A stretch of DNA of 64,000 nt from Sediminibacillus dalangtanensis. Its GTDB lineage: Bacteria; Bacillota; Bacilli; Bacillales; Amphibacillaceae. The stretch covers positions 310,001-374,000 of the forward strand of contig NZ_CP046956.1 of the NCBI RefSeq assembly GCF_017792025.1. The letters run 5' to 3'. The position numbers and the translations under genes were made by a program. The notes below the pieces were generated by a model, which was not told the DNA's origin, did no database searches, and was given only the letters and a program-made list of their open reading frames with translations. Shown one piece after another: positions 1-9,523 of this stretch (positions are counted from its first letter, which is position 1; each line of letters begins with the position of its first letter).

Positions 1-980
<980 letters not shown>

Positions 981-1225
981 TTAAAACAAAAAGTGAAGGC
1001 GACTGGTCAACAGCGTATGGATAGATCAGTCAGATTGTAGTACGCCGCTTTGAGCGTACGAAAAGCTGGATGAACTATACACTAGCTGTTAGGAGCCGTA
1101 ACTGGATTAAAACAAAAAGCGTCGCGGGCTTCGGCCCGCAGAGCTGGATTAAAACGTGTGAAGTTCGTTGATGTCTTCCTTCTTATCTAGTTTTGAAGGT
1201 ACACTTTTCTTAAAAGCATACCGAT
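981..1225 (+). other. 23S-5S internal transcribed spacer
   Basis: Spacer between 23S and 5S. It holds a strong hairpin with a UUCG tetraloop at 1124-1139 (GCGGGC-TTCG-GCCCGC). Around the hairpin the phrase CTGGATTAAAAC occurs twice (about 1102 and 1143). No gene is seen. It is probably part of the rRNA processing region; that role is inferred. Confidence 0.6.
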
Positions 1226-1343
1226 GTCTGGTGGCAATAGCGGAGAGGCCACACCTGTTCCCATGCCGAACACAGCAGTTAAGCTCTCCAGCGCCCATGG
1301 TAGTTGGGGCTTTGCCCCTGCGAGAGTAGGACGCCGCCAGGCA
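1226..1343 (+). rRNA. rrf: 5S ribosomal RNA
   Basis: About 117 nt with the terminal stem formed by GTCTGGTGGC and GCCGCCAGGC. The conserved 5S cores CCCATGCCGAACAC and GAGAGTAGGACGCCGCC are present. It sits about 245 nt after 23S on the same strand, as in Bacillus rRNA operons. Ends are good to a few bases. Confidence 0.96.
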
Positions 1344-1389
1344 TAAATATCTTTTCTTATAAGTAACATATAAATGTTATTTACACTGT

Positions 1390-1707
<318 letters not shown>

Positions 1708-1731
1708 CTTGCAACGTTGATTATACATAGT

Positions 1732-1808
1732 GGTCCGGTAGTTCAGTTGGTTAGAATGCCTGCCTGTCACGCAGGAGGTCGCGGGTTCGAGTCCCGTCCG
1801 GACCGCCA
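1732..1808 (+). tRNA. tRNA-Asp (GTC)
   Basis: A 77-nt cloverleaf: acceptor stem GGTCCGG/CCGGACC, anticodon GTC in the loop CTGTCAC, T-arm GCGGGTTCGAGTCCCGT and encoded CCA. It is the last gene of the rRNA-tRNA unit. Confidence 0.97.
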
Positions 1809-1831
1809 CTTACATATCAAACAATAATGAC

Positions 1832-1865
1832 AAGCCTTAGGAATACTTCCTAGGGCTTTATTTAT
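1832..1865 (+). terminator. Terminator of the rRNA-tRNA operon
   Basis: A 12-bp stem (AAGCCTTAGGAA / TTCCTAGGGCTT with one G-T pair) has a 3-nt loop and is followed by TTTATTTATG. It lies 24 bases after tRNA-Asp. Confidence 0.8.
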
Positions 1866-2055
1866 GTCTGTTTAACAGATAATCCTAAACAATTAAAGTT
1901 AAATAAAGGAAAAAAGCTATGGGATGCGAAAAGAGCCTTTCATTTGTAAAACTTTTTCCTCTTATCATACCTCTCAACGTGACGCCTCCTTTTCTTTTTC
2001 TTACCTGTTTTGCTATGATGGAAATAACATTATAAACTGAGTGAGGAAATTGCGA

Positions 2056-3033
2056 ATGGATGAGTTTTCTTTTATTCGATCCATTGCCCCGAAAGTGCAT
2101 CGTCAATCCGGACTAATCAAAGGGATCGGCGATGATACGGCAGTGTTTCGACAACCGTATCAGGATATTGTTACAGCTGTGGATACTTTCGTAGAGGGTG
2201 TTCATTTCACCAGCGAAACGATGGATCCATATCATGTTGGCTATAGAGTATTAGCGGCAAATATAAGCGATATTGCCGCAATGGGAGGTACGCCTGCCTT
2301 TTATATGATAGCAATCGTTATCCCGGAAGGATGGACAGAAGAAGGCTTGGCATCCATCTATAAAGGGATGGATGATCTCGCTTCCTTGTATCATATCGAT
2401 TTGATTGGCGGGGATACTGTCTCAGGAAATGAATTATCCATTTCTGTCACCATCATCGGGTATGTAGAACAGAATAAAGTACGGTACAGAAGCCATGCCA
2501 GAGAGAAGGACATCGTTTTTGCCACCGGTACTTTGGGAGATTCCTCGGCTGGGTTGTATTTGCTGACCAATGAGGATAGTCGTCTGTCGGAAGAGGCAAG
2601 AAATTACTTGATTAACAGACACCGGATGCCGTCTCCGAGGGTTGCGTTTGCCAAAGCGCTGCATGCCGCCGAAAGAGTCGCTTTGAATGATATCAGTGAC
2701 GGGATAGCCAATGAAGCTGCAGAAATTGCAGAAGCATCAAATATTTCCATTCATTTATACGACGAGCAGATTCCTGTTCATCAGAGCCTTAAAAGGTTCA
2801 ACAGGGAACAGCAGCGGAAGTGGAAGCTTTTTGGCGGAGAGGATTTTGAGTTGATCGGAACGGTGCCTGAGCAAGATTGGCCTATCGTTGCAGCGGCATC
2901 AGGTAAGGCGAAGATTCCTGTCACAAAAATAGGCTTTGTAACCAATCCGGCTTCTGAGGCAGGAAGCGTTGTATTGCATGAAGGAAACCGCCAGACAATC
3001 CTGGACAAAGCAGGCTATACACATTTGAAATAG
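2056..3033 (+). CDS. thiL: Thiamine-monophosphate kinase ThiL
   Basis: Phosphorylates thiamine monophosphate to thiamine pyrophosphate with ATP, the last step of cofactor synthesis. The 325-aa product has the AIR-synthase/ThiL fold: the N-terminal GIGDDTAVF motif near residue 23 and the VDTFVEGVHF and NISDIAAMGG motifs follow the family order, with LNDISDGI and GGEDFELIG in the C-terminal half. The frame is open from a GTG at 2041, but the ATG at 2056 gives the usual MDEFSFI start and has GTGAGG about 10 nt upstream. Its stop is followed at once by tsaE, as in the B. subtilis ydiA-ydiE cluster. Nothing unusual was seen. Confidence 0.95.
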   Translation: MDEFSFIRSIAPKVHRQSGLIKGIGDDTAVFRQPYQDIVTAVDTFVEGVHFTSETMDPYHVGYRVLAANISDIAAMGGTPAFYMIAIVIPEGWTEEGLASIYKGMDDLASLYHIDLIGGDTVSGNELSISVTIIGYVEQNKVRYRSHAREKDIVFATGTLGDSSAGLYLLTNEDSRLSEEARNYLINRHRMPSPRVAFAKALHAAERVALNDISDGIANEAAEIAEASNISIHLYDEQIPVHQSLKRFNREQQRKWKLFGGEDFELIGTVPEQDWPIVAAASGKAKIPVTKIGFVTNPASEAGSVVLHEGNRQTILDKAGYTHLK

Positions 3034-3045
3034 GTGAGAATAGAG

Positions 3046-3501
3046 ATGGAAGAGTTAACGATAACGACACAGACAGAGGCAGAAACAAGAAAAATAGGAG
3101 AGAAGCTTGCATTATTACTGAAGCCCAATGATGTATTGACACTTGAAGGGGACCTGGGAGCCGGAAAAACAACCTTTACTAAAGGGCTGGGTGCGGGTCT
3201 TGGAGTACGTAGAACGATTAACAGTCCTACTTTCACCATCGTAAAAGAATACACTGGTGAACTCCCGTTGTTCCATATGGACGTGTACCGTTTGGAAGAC
3301 AGCGATGAAGACATCGGTTTTGATGAATATTTTCACGGTGGAGGGATCACGGTGGTCGAATGGGCTCATTTTATCGCTGATTTTTTGCCGGTCCACCGCC
3401 TGGATATTGACATACGATTGAATGAACAACAGGAACGGGAGATTACATTCTACCCGAGAGGACATCATTTTGAATCCATTTGTAAGGAGCTAGCTCGATG
3501 A
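3046..3501 (+). CDS. tsaE: tRNA t6A modification ATPase TsaE
   Basis: Small P-loop ATPase (151 aa) that works with TsaB and TsaD to attach threonylcarbamoyl to A37 of ANN-decoding tRNAs. The Walker A motif GDLGAGKTT is near residues 34-42, followed by the family SPTFTIVKEY motif and the VVEWAH Walker-B-like motif. The frame opens at a GTG at 3034, but AGGTGA just before the ATG at 3046 favours the latter. It overlaps tsaB by 4 nt (ATGA), so translation is probably coupled. Confidence 0.95.
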   Translation: MEELTITTQTEAETRKIGEKLALLLKPNDVLTLEGDLGAGKTTFTKGLGAGLGVRRTINSPTFTIVKEYTGELPLFHMDVYRLEDSDEDIGFDEYFHGGGITVVEWAHFIADFLPVHRLDIDIRLNEQQEREITFYPRGHHFESICKELAR

Positions 3502-4193
3502 ATATACTTGCGATAGATACCTCCAACCAAGTAATGGGGATTGCCATTCTTAAGGATGGTTTGCTGGCCGGAGAGTATACAACCAATGCCAAGAAAAATC
3601 ATTCCGTTCGCCTGATGCCGGCGATCGACCAACTGATGAAGGAAACAGAGATGACACCGGAGCAGCTCGACCGGATAGTGGTGGCTAAAGGACCCGGATC
3701 TTATACCGGTGTAAGGATTGGTTTGACCACTGCAAAAACAATGGGATGGGCACTGGATATTCCCGTGACGGGTATGTCGAGTTTAAAGGCACTCGCATTG
3801 CAAGCACAGCTGACGGACGCGGCGATCTGTCCGTTTTTCGATGCCCGCAGAGGGCTCGTTTATACCGGTCTTTATAAAAACAAGAACGGCGCCCTTTCGT
3901 TAGAAGAAAATGAAGTGAACATCCTGTTTACCGAGTGGTTGGAAAAATTGGCGGACCGTGGTGAACCGGTCGTGTTTCTAAGTCCCGATATCGAATTGCA
4001 TCGTCCGGTTATCACTGATTGTATGAAGGATTTGGCCATCATTCCGGAGCTCGTCAGCCATTATCCGCGGGCTGGATATCTTGCCGAAGCCGGAGCAGTT
4101 GAAGATTCGGAGCCGGTCCATGCTTTGACACCAGAATATTTACGGCTAGTCGAAGCAGAGGCCAAATGGCTGGAACAACAGGGGAAGAACTAA
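3498..4193 (+). CDS. tsaB: tRNA t6A modification protein TsaB
   Basis: A 231-aa inactive ASKHA-fold partner of TsaD that scaffolds the TsaB-TsaD-TsaE complex. It begins MNILAIDTSN, has the typical VAKGPGSYTGVRIGL motif near residues 62-76, and FDARRGLVY in the middle. The start overlaps the tsaE stop (ATGA). AAGGAGC a few bases upstream is a good ribosome binding site. Length and neighbours are those expected for the family. Confidence 0.95.
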   Translation: MNILAIDTSNQVMGIAILKDGLLAGEYTTNAKKNHSVRLMPAIDQLMKETEMTPEQLDRIVVAKGPGSYTGVRIGLTTAKTMGWALDIPVTGMSSLKALALQAQLTDAAICPFFDARRGLVYTGLYKNKNGALSLEENEVNILFTEWLEKLADRGEPVVFLSPDIELHRPVITDCMKDLAIIPELVSHYPRAGYLAEAGAVEDSEPVHALTPEYLRLVEAEAKWLEQQGKN

Positions 4194-4194
4194 T

Positions 4195-4641
4195 ATGTCA
4201 GATACAATCATCAGGCAAATGAGGGTAGAGGATATCGATCAAGTCATGCAAGTGGAAGCAGTCAGCTTCGGAACACCCTGGACGAAGGACATTTTCGTAA
4301 ATGAATTGAAGGAAAACCCGTATGCCGTTTATTTCGTCATTGAAAAAAGCGGTACGGTCATCGGCTATTGCGGATTATGGGTGATTATCGATGAAGCACA
4401 AATCACCAATATCGCGATTCTCCCGGAGCACAGAGGAAAAAAGTACGGCCAGGCATTATTCCACTTTGTGATCAATCAGGCAGTAGCCTTAGGGGCAAAG
4501 CAGCTTTCTCTGGAAGTGAGAGTATCCAATCTGCCTGCTCAGAACATGTACAAAAAATTCGGGCTCGTTCCGGGCGGCATCAGGAAAAACTATTACACAG
4601 ACAATTATGAAGATGCATTAGTAATGTGGGTGAAACTATGA
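4195..4641 (+). CDS. rimI: Ribosomal-protein-alanine N-acetyltransferase RimI
   Basis: GNAT-fold acetyltransferase of 148 aa, by family the enzyme acetylating the N-terminus of ribosomal protein S18. It has the [13 protein letters not shown]-terminal strand-helix and the acetyl-CoA loop [15 protein letters not shown] near residues 80-94. The C-terminal motif is [18 protein letters not shown]. It starts one base after the tsaB stop and overlaps tsaD by 4 nt. Placement between tsaB and tsaD is standard in Bacillaceae. Confidence 0.93.
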   Translation: MSDTIIRQMRVEDIDQVMQVEAVSFGTPWTKDIFVNELKENPYAVYFVIEKSGTVIGYCGLWVIIDEAQITNIAILPEHRGKKYGQALFHFVINQAVALGAKQLSLEVRVSNLPAQNMYKKFGLVPGGIRKNYYTDNYEDALVMWVKL

Positions 4642-5678
4642 CAAATAACGATGTATATATACTAGGAATAGAAACGAGCTGTGATGAGACAGCAGCGGCC
4701 ATCGTCAAAAATGGAACGGAAATTGTCTCGAATGTGGTTGCTTCTCAGATCGAGAGCCATAAACGGTTCGGCGGAGTGGTGCCGGAGGTGGCGTCCAGGC
4801 ACCATGTAGAGCAAATCACCATGGTATTGGAGGAAACATTCCAACAGGCCGATATGACTGCTGAAGAAATGGATGCCATCACTGTGACAGAAGGACCTGG
4901 ATTAGTCGGCGCTCTGCTTGTAGGTGTCAATACCGCCAAGGCGCTTGCTTTCGCCAAACATAAACCATTAATCGGCGTCCATCACATCGCTGGGCATATT
5001 TATGCCAATCGTCTGGTTAAGGAGTTCCATTTTCCGCTATTGGCGCTCGTTGTTTCCGGCGGTCACACAGAATTGATCGTCATGCATGAGCATGGCTCTT
5101 TTGAAGTAATCGGTGAGACGCGCGATGATGCAGCGGGTGAAGCTTATGACAAAGTTGCCAGGACATTGAAACTGCCTTACCCAGGTGGCCCGCAAATGGA
5201 TCGCCTCGCTGCCGAAGGAGCAGCAAACATTGACTTTCCAAAGGCGTGGCTGGAAGAAGGCTCGTATGATTTCAGTTTCAGCGGGTTAAAATCTTCCGTC
5301 ATCAACACCCTGCACAATGCAGTGCAACGCAAGGAGACGCTGAAGGATGCGGATGTAGCAGCCAGCTTCCAGGCGAGTGTTGTGGAGGTATTGTCGGAAA
5401 AAACGTATCGGGCGGCACAGCAGTACGATGTGAAGCAAGTCATTGTAGCAGGCGGAGTCGCTGCCAATAAAGGATTACGTACAGCCCTGAATAATAAGTT
5501 CGACGATGCCAAGCAGGAGTTGTTGATACCTCCTCTAGAGTTGTGTACAGATAATGCAGCGATGATCGCTGCTGCAGGCACAGTCGCTTACCAGCAAGGA
5601 CATCGGGCGGGATGGGACTTAAATGCCAATCCATCGCTTGATTTGGAGCGGTATGGAAACAGAGGCTCAGCCCGGTAA
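4638..5678 (+). CDS. tsaD: tRNA t6A threonylcarbamoyltransferase TsaD
   Basis: Catalytic subunit of the t6A complex (346 aa), transferring threonylcarbamoyl from its adenylate to tRNA A37. It has the ASKHA start [13 protein letters not shown], the metal-binding HHIAGH motif near residue 113, the nucleotide-binding SGGHTEL motif and a C-terminal CTDNAAMIA motif. An ATG at 4626 is also in frame, but the ATG at 4638 overlaps the rimI stop as ATGA and has GGGTGA upstream, so I chose it. It ends the ydiA-E operon; a terminator follows. Confidence 0.95.
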   Translation: MTNNDVYILGIETSCDETAAAIVKNGTEIVSNVVASQIESHKRFGGVVPEVASRHHVEQITMVLEETFQQADMTAEEMDAITVTEGPGLVGALLVGVNTAKALAFAKHKPLIGVHHIAGHIYANRLVKEFHFPLLALVVSGGHTELIVMHEHGSFEVIGETRDDAAGEAYDKVARTLKLPYPGGPQMDRLAAEGAANIDFPKAWLEEGSYDFSFSGLKSSVINTLHNAVQRKETLKDADVAASFQASVVEVLSEKTYRAAQQYDVKQVIVAGGVAANKGLRTALNNKFDDAKQELLIPPLELCTDNAAMIAAAGTVAYQQGHRAGWDLNANPSLDLERYGNRGSAR

Positions 5679-5691
5679 TATAGGTATAAGG

Positions 5692-5735
5692 AAAAGAAGC
5701 TGTTCCCTGCATTTTCTTAGGGGACAGCTTCTTTT
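5692..5735 (+). terminator. Terminator after tsaD
   Basis: Long stem AAAAGAAGCTGTTCCC / GGGACAGCTTCTTTT with one bulge, ending in a T-rich tail. It starts 14 bases after the tsaD stop. Confidence 0.85.
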
Positions 5736-5739
5736 CTGT

Positions 5740-5930
5740 TATGAGTAAAACACTTATCAACAGGATTACTATTGTTATGTGGAAAAAAACAAGTAATCCT
5801 TGGGAGAGTAAGCGTGGATATGTTGACAGCTTCTGTGGATAAACGGAGGTTTCTATGTGGATGATGGGGATAAAACGGTGGAAAACTTATTATATCGGTC
5901 TTGGTATGTGTGTAAGTCTGTGCATAAGTC
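5740..5930. promoter_or_regulatory. DnaA-box cluster between tsaD and ydiF
   Basis: The non-coding interval between the convergent tsaD and ydiF genes holds several 9-mers close to the DnaA box TTATCCACA. A perfect one is on the minus strand at 5834-5842. One-mismatch copies are at 5754-5762 (TTATCAACA, plus), 5778-5786 (TTTTCCACA, minus), 5856-5864 (TCATCCACA, minus) and 5919-5927 (TTATGCACA, minus). A weaker one is at 5813-5821. I recall a DnaA-binding cluster in the same gcp-ydiF interval of B. subtilis, where such clusters titrate DnaA. Binding here is inferred. Confidence 0.75.
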
Positions 5931-6019
5931 ACTCGTTTGAATGGATGTAACCTTTCGATTTGGTTATAGGCTAGATGAGCTAGGTTATCGATGCACAGCA
6001 CCGGCAAAATTTCTCCATT

Positions 6020-6056
6020 AAAAAAGGATGGCACCTTTTACTGGTACCATCCTTTT
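6020..6056 (-). terminator. Terminator of ydiF
   Basis: Hairpin AAAAAGGATGGCACC / GGTACCATCCTTTTT with one mismatch and T-runs on both sides. It lies directly after the ydiF stop on the minus strand. Confidence 0.85.
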
Positions 6057-7985
6057 TCAATCTTCATGAAGCTCTTCCCATTCTTCCATCAACTTTTCCA
6101 ACTGTAAATCCTGATGTTCTTTTTCTTCCGTCAGTTCCAGCGCCTTTTCGTGATCCTGATAAACCTCGGGATCACAGAGCAATGCATCGATCTCTTCCAC
6201 TTGTTTTTCTGTTGCTTCAATTTCCTGTTCAATTTCCTGAATCCGCCGTTCTTTTCTCCGCTTTTCTTTTTTCAATTCTTTTTCCTGTTCGAAAGTCGTC
6301 TTTGCAGCGGCTGCTGGCTGCTCAGGAGTGTTTTCCTGCTCGCTCAGCTGTTGCAATTCATATTCCTCTTGTTTTTTATCGAGGTAATAATCATAATCCC
6401 CTAAATAAATGGTGCTGTTAGCAGGCTGCATTTCGATAACCTGTGTTGCCAGTCTGTTAATAAAGTAACGATCGTGGGAAACGAACAGAATCGTGCCAGG
6501 GAAGTCGATCAATGCTGACTCCAGTACTTCTTTGCTGTCCAAATCAAGATGGTTAGTCGGTTCGTCGAGTATCAGCAGATTGGCTTTTTCCATCATCAGC
6601 TTGGCAAGAGCCAGTCTGGCTTTTTCGCCTCCGCTCAAGCTGGTTACATTTTTCAGCACATCGTCTCCGGAAAAAAGGAAGTTCCCCAGAACGGTACGGA
6701 TGTCCTTTTCATTGGTCATCGGATACTCGTCCCAAAGCTCGTTTAAGACCGTTTTGTTGGAATGCAATCGGGTTTGTTCCTGGTCGTAGTAGCCGATTTG
6801 CACATTGGTTCCGAGCTGGATGTTCCCCTTGGCTTGTTTCAAGTCGCCGACAATCGTTTTCAGCAGTGTGGTTTTACCGACGCCATTCGGTCCGACCAGG
6901 GCGATACTATCTCCGCGAGAAACATCGAAGGTTAGATTGGAAAAGACAGGCTCGTCGCTATCCTCGTAACGAAACGCAAGGTCCTTCACTTTCAATACGT
7001 CATTCCCGCTGCGGCGGTTGATATCGAAGGCAAATTTTGCCGAGGACTCGTCTCCCTGCGGCTTATCGAGCCGTTCCATTTTTTCCAGCTGTTTCCGGCG
7101 GCTCTGTGCCCGCTTTGTTGTAGAAGCACGGACGATGTTTTTCTGTACAAACTCTTCCATCCTTTTAATCTCAGCCTGTTGTTTTTCAAATTGTTTTACA
7201 TCCCGTTCGTAATTGGCTGCCTTCTGTTCCAAGTATTTGCTGTAATTCCCATGGTATTTCGTTGAATGATTCCGGGATATTTCGTAGACGGTCTCGACCG
7301 TTTTGTCCAGGAAATAGCGGTCGTGGGAAACAATCACGACAGCGCCACTGTAATTGTTCAAATACCCCTCCAGCCAGGAGAGGGTTTCGATATCGAGATG
7401 GTTGGTTGGCTCGTCCAAAATCAGGATGTCCGGCTTGGATAAGAGCAGTTTGCCCAGTGCCAGGCGGGTCTTCTGGCCACCGCTCAACTCTGCGATCGAC
7501 GTGTCCCAGTCCTGTGCATAGAAATGAAGCCCGTTCAAGACGGACTTGATGTCGGCTTCATATTGATAGCCGCCCTCCATTTTGAAGGCCTGTTGTTTGG
7601 CGTCGTAAGCAGCCAGCAGTTTTTGATAGGCATCCTGATCTTCAAGCACATCCGGATCGCCCATTTTCAATTCCATTTCCCGAAGTTCTTTTTCCGTATC
7701 GACAAAGTGCTGAAATACGCCCAGCATTTCCCGCCAGATTGTCTGATCTGATTCAAGACCCGTATTTTGGGCGAGATAGCCAAGCGTGGTTTCTTTCGGT
7801 TTGTGGATTTCGCCCTCGTCATAGGGCAGGATTCCCGCGATTATTTTCAACAGCGTCGATTTACCGGCACCGTTGCGGCCGACGACCGCAATCCGGTCAT
7901 TAGTCTGCACTTCTAATTTTATATTGGATAAGATAAGCTCAGCGCCATATCTTTTTGTGATGTCATTGACTTGCATTAAAATCAT
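6057..7985 (-). CDS. ydiF: ABC-F family ATPase YdiF
   Basis: Soluble ABC-F protein (642 aa) with two ATP-binding cassettes and no membrane segments. The family acts on the ribosome E-site in translation or antibiotic resistance. Cassette 1 has Walker A GRNGAGKS near residue 35 and LSGGQKTR and ILDEPTNHLD motifs. A charged linker follows, then cassette 2 with GPNGVGKT, LSGGEKAR and ILDEPTNHLD. The last ~90 residues are a lysine/glutamate-rich coiled coil, typical of the Uup/YdiF type. The ATG at 7985 was chosen over an in-frame GTG at 7994 because GAGGTG lies 6 nt before it. It faces tsaD tail-to-tail. Confidence 0.93.
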   Translation of the reverse strand: MILMQVNDITKRYGAELILSNIKLEVQTNDRIAVVGRNGAGKSTLLKIIAGILPYDEGEIHKPKETTLGYLAQNTGLESDQTIWREMLGVFQHFVDTEKELREMELKMGDPDVLEDQDAYQKLLAAYDAKQQAFKMEGGYQYEADIKSVLNGLHFYAQDWDTSIAELSGGQKTRLALGKLLLSKPDILILDEPTNHLDIETLSWLEGYLNNYSGAVVIVSHDRYFLDKTVETVYEISRNHSTKYHGNYSKYLEQKAANYERDVKQFEKQQAEIKRMEEFVQKNIVRASTTKRAQSRRKQLEKMERLDKPQGDESSAKFAFDINRRSGNDVLKVKDLAFRYEDSDEPVFSNLTFDVSRGDSIALVGPNGVGKTTLLKTIVGDLKQAKGNIQLGTNVQIGYYDQEQTRLHSNKTVLNELWDEYPMTNEKDIRTVLGNFLFSGDDVLKNVTSLSGGEKARLALAKLMMEKANLLILDEPTNHLDLDSKEVLESALIDFPGTILFVSHDRYFINRLATQVIEMQPANSTIYLGDYDYYLDKKQEEYELQQLSEQENTPEQPAAAAKTTFEQEKELKKEKRRKERRIQEIEQEIEATEKQVEEIDALLCDPEVYQDHEKALELTEEKEHQDLQLEKLMEEWEELHED

Positions 7986-8504
7986 TTTGTTCACCTCAAT
8001 GCTTTAAGTGTATCTTAATCCTCTTTACGGTGGCAAGCATCACAGCAATGCTCTCGGCGATTATTTGGTTTCATACATTCCGTCGATTTCGAGGCATGGA
8101 AAAGAATGTGAATAAAATCACGACTTATTGCTGAATTTTTGATAAACTAAAGAAGTTAAACAAAATAAGCAAAAGTACTTGTATAAAGGAAAGCTCTTTC
8201 CCAAACTTTGTAACATTGTAAATGATAAACAGCATCTATTTGATAGAGACTTTAATAACTTCTTTGATTTTCTAATAAGGTGTACTGCTAGAGCGAACTC
8301 CATATAACACTTCGCTTTTGATGAGCACGGTTGTACATGGTTTTGTTACTTGCGAGGAGTCGAAGCGATCCTTGTCTTCATAAGCTAAGTACTTCTTCTA
8401 GGGTAGCAGAATCATGTTATATCATTGGAGTCTGCACATTCAGAAGCCGCTGATAATACCGACTACAAAGGAAAAAGCTCGGTGAAAAACAATAACATAC
8501 TTAC
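7986..8504. other. Intergenic region before rex, no gene seen
   Basis: About 520 bases between the ydiF start and an interspersed repeat. Short frames exist on both strands but none has a convincing start, ribosome site or family signature. The ydiF promoter should lie near 8000-8060 but no clear consensus was identified. Confidence 0.5.
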
Positions 8505-8620
8505 GGCGGAGGAAATCCACGGAGACTCCTGCGGGAGGAAAGGCCTAGGGGAGACCCCACAGAGCGCAGCTCGAGGAGGCTCACCAGCCGCCCGCGGAAA
8601 GCGTAGTGGATTTCCGCAGC
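8505..8620. repeat. Interspersed palindromic repeat, family A, copy 1
   Basis: A ~115-bp GC-rich element whose ends are inverted copies: GCGGAGGAAATCCAC at 8505 pairs with GTGGATTTCCGC at 8607-8618. Inside are GGAGACTCCTGCGGGAGG and CCCGCGGAAAGCGTAGTGG. Related copies are at 35961-36074, 36373-36486 and 59266-59315. Such elements are common in Bacillaceae intergenic DNA. An 86-codon frame reading through it is not a gene. Confidence 0.85.
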
Positions 8621-8818
8621 CACACCCATTTGTCCAGAGAACAAAGCAAAGTGTTTGTGGAAAACTGTCTAATCAAAAAAGATAACGGTTACGAAATGAT
8701 AGGATGCACAGGAGCTTTATAGCTGGTCATCGATTATCCGAAAAAGGCATCGATAAACCTGAACCACCGCACGAATGAGCGGGAACAGGACAGAAGGGCA
8801 ACTGTAAGGAGGATATGT

Positions 8819-9469
8819 ATGAATAACGAGCAAAATAAAATACCACAAGCAACGGCAAAGCGCCTGCCACTATATTACCGATTTATCAATAACCTGCACC
8901 ATCAAGGGAAACTGCGCGTTTCTTCCAAGGAGCTGAGCGACGCGGTCAAAGTAGATTCCGCAACCATCCGCCGGGACTTTTCTTATTTCGGTGCATTGGG
9001 AAAAAAGGGATACGGCTACAATGTCGAATACCTGCTCAGTTTTTTCCGGAAAACCCTTGATCAGGATGAAGTGACCAAGGTCGCACTTATCGGTGTCGGG
9101 AACCTTGGAACGGCTTTTCTCCATTATAATTTCATGAAAAACAACAATACGAAAATTGAAATGGCCTTCGACGCCGATCCCAATAAAGTCGGTTCAGAAA
9201 TCGGCGGGGTACCGGTTTACCATGTAGATGATTTGGAAGATCATTTGCAAAACACGGCTGTCGCCATACTGACGGTTCCTTCCACAGAAGCCCAGGGAAT
9301 TACCGAACGATTGGTCGAAGCAGGTGTCTCCGGCATCCTTAACTTCACACCCGCACGGATTACCGTTCCCGATCATATACGGGTGCATCACATCGATTTA
9401 TCCGTCGAGCTACAGTCGCTGGTATACTTCCTCAAGCATTATCCGCTGGAAGAAGAAGAGGGAGAGTAA
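8819..9469 (+). CDS. rex: Redox-sensing transcriptional repressor Rex
   Basis: Repressor (216 aa) that senses the NADH/NAD+ ratio and controls fermentation and respiration genes. Residues ~15-65 form the winged helix with the family signature KLPLYYR-like start ([10 protein letters not shown]) and [14 protein letters not shown] Rossmann NAD(H) domain follows with [12 protein letters not shown] near residue 90, and a C-terminal swapped helix ends in [11 protein letters not shown]. The ATG has AAGGAGGA 5 nt upstream. Its place between ydiF and groES is as in B. subtilis (ydiH). Confidence 0.96.
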   Translation: MNNEQNKIPQATAKRLPLYYRFINNLHHQGKLRVSSKELSDAVKVDSATIRRDFSYFGALGKKGYGYNVEYLLSFFRKTLDQDEVTKVALIGVGNLGTAFLHYNFMKNNNTKIEMAFDADPNKVGSEIGGVPVYHVDDLEDHLQNTAVAILTVPSTEAQGITERLVEAGVSGILNFTPARITVPDHIRVHHIDLSVELQSLVYFLKHYPLEEEEGE

Positions 9470-9523
9470 CCCTGCATACCCTCTCGCGGAAAAGGGTATA
9501 GGTTTACGATTTACCGTAGACTT

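Noticed and set aside
5941..6010. A further DnaA box in TTATCGATGCACA
   Set aside because: The halves are 4 bases too far apart for the 9-mer, so it was not counted in the cluster.
8425..8685. An 86-codon plus-strand frame before rex
   Set aside because: It reads through a family-A palindromic repeat, has no ribosome site, and its composition follows the repeat.
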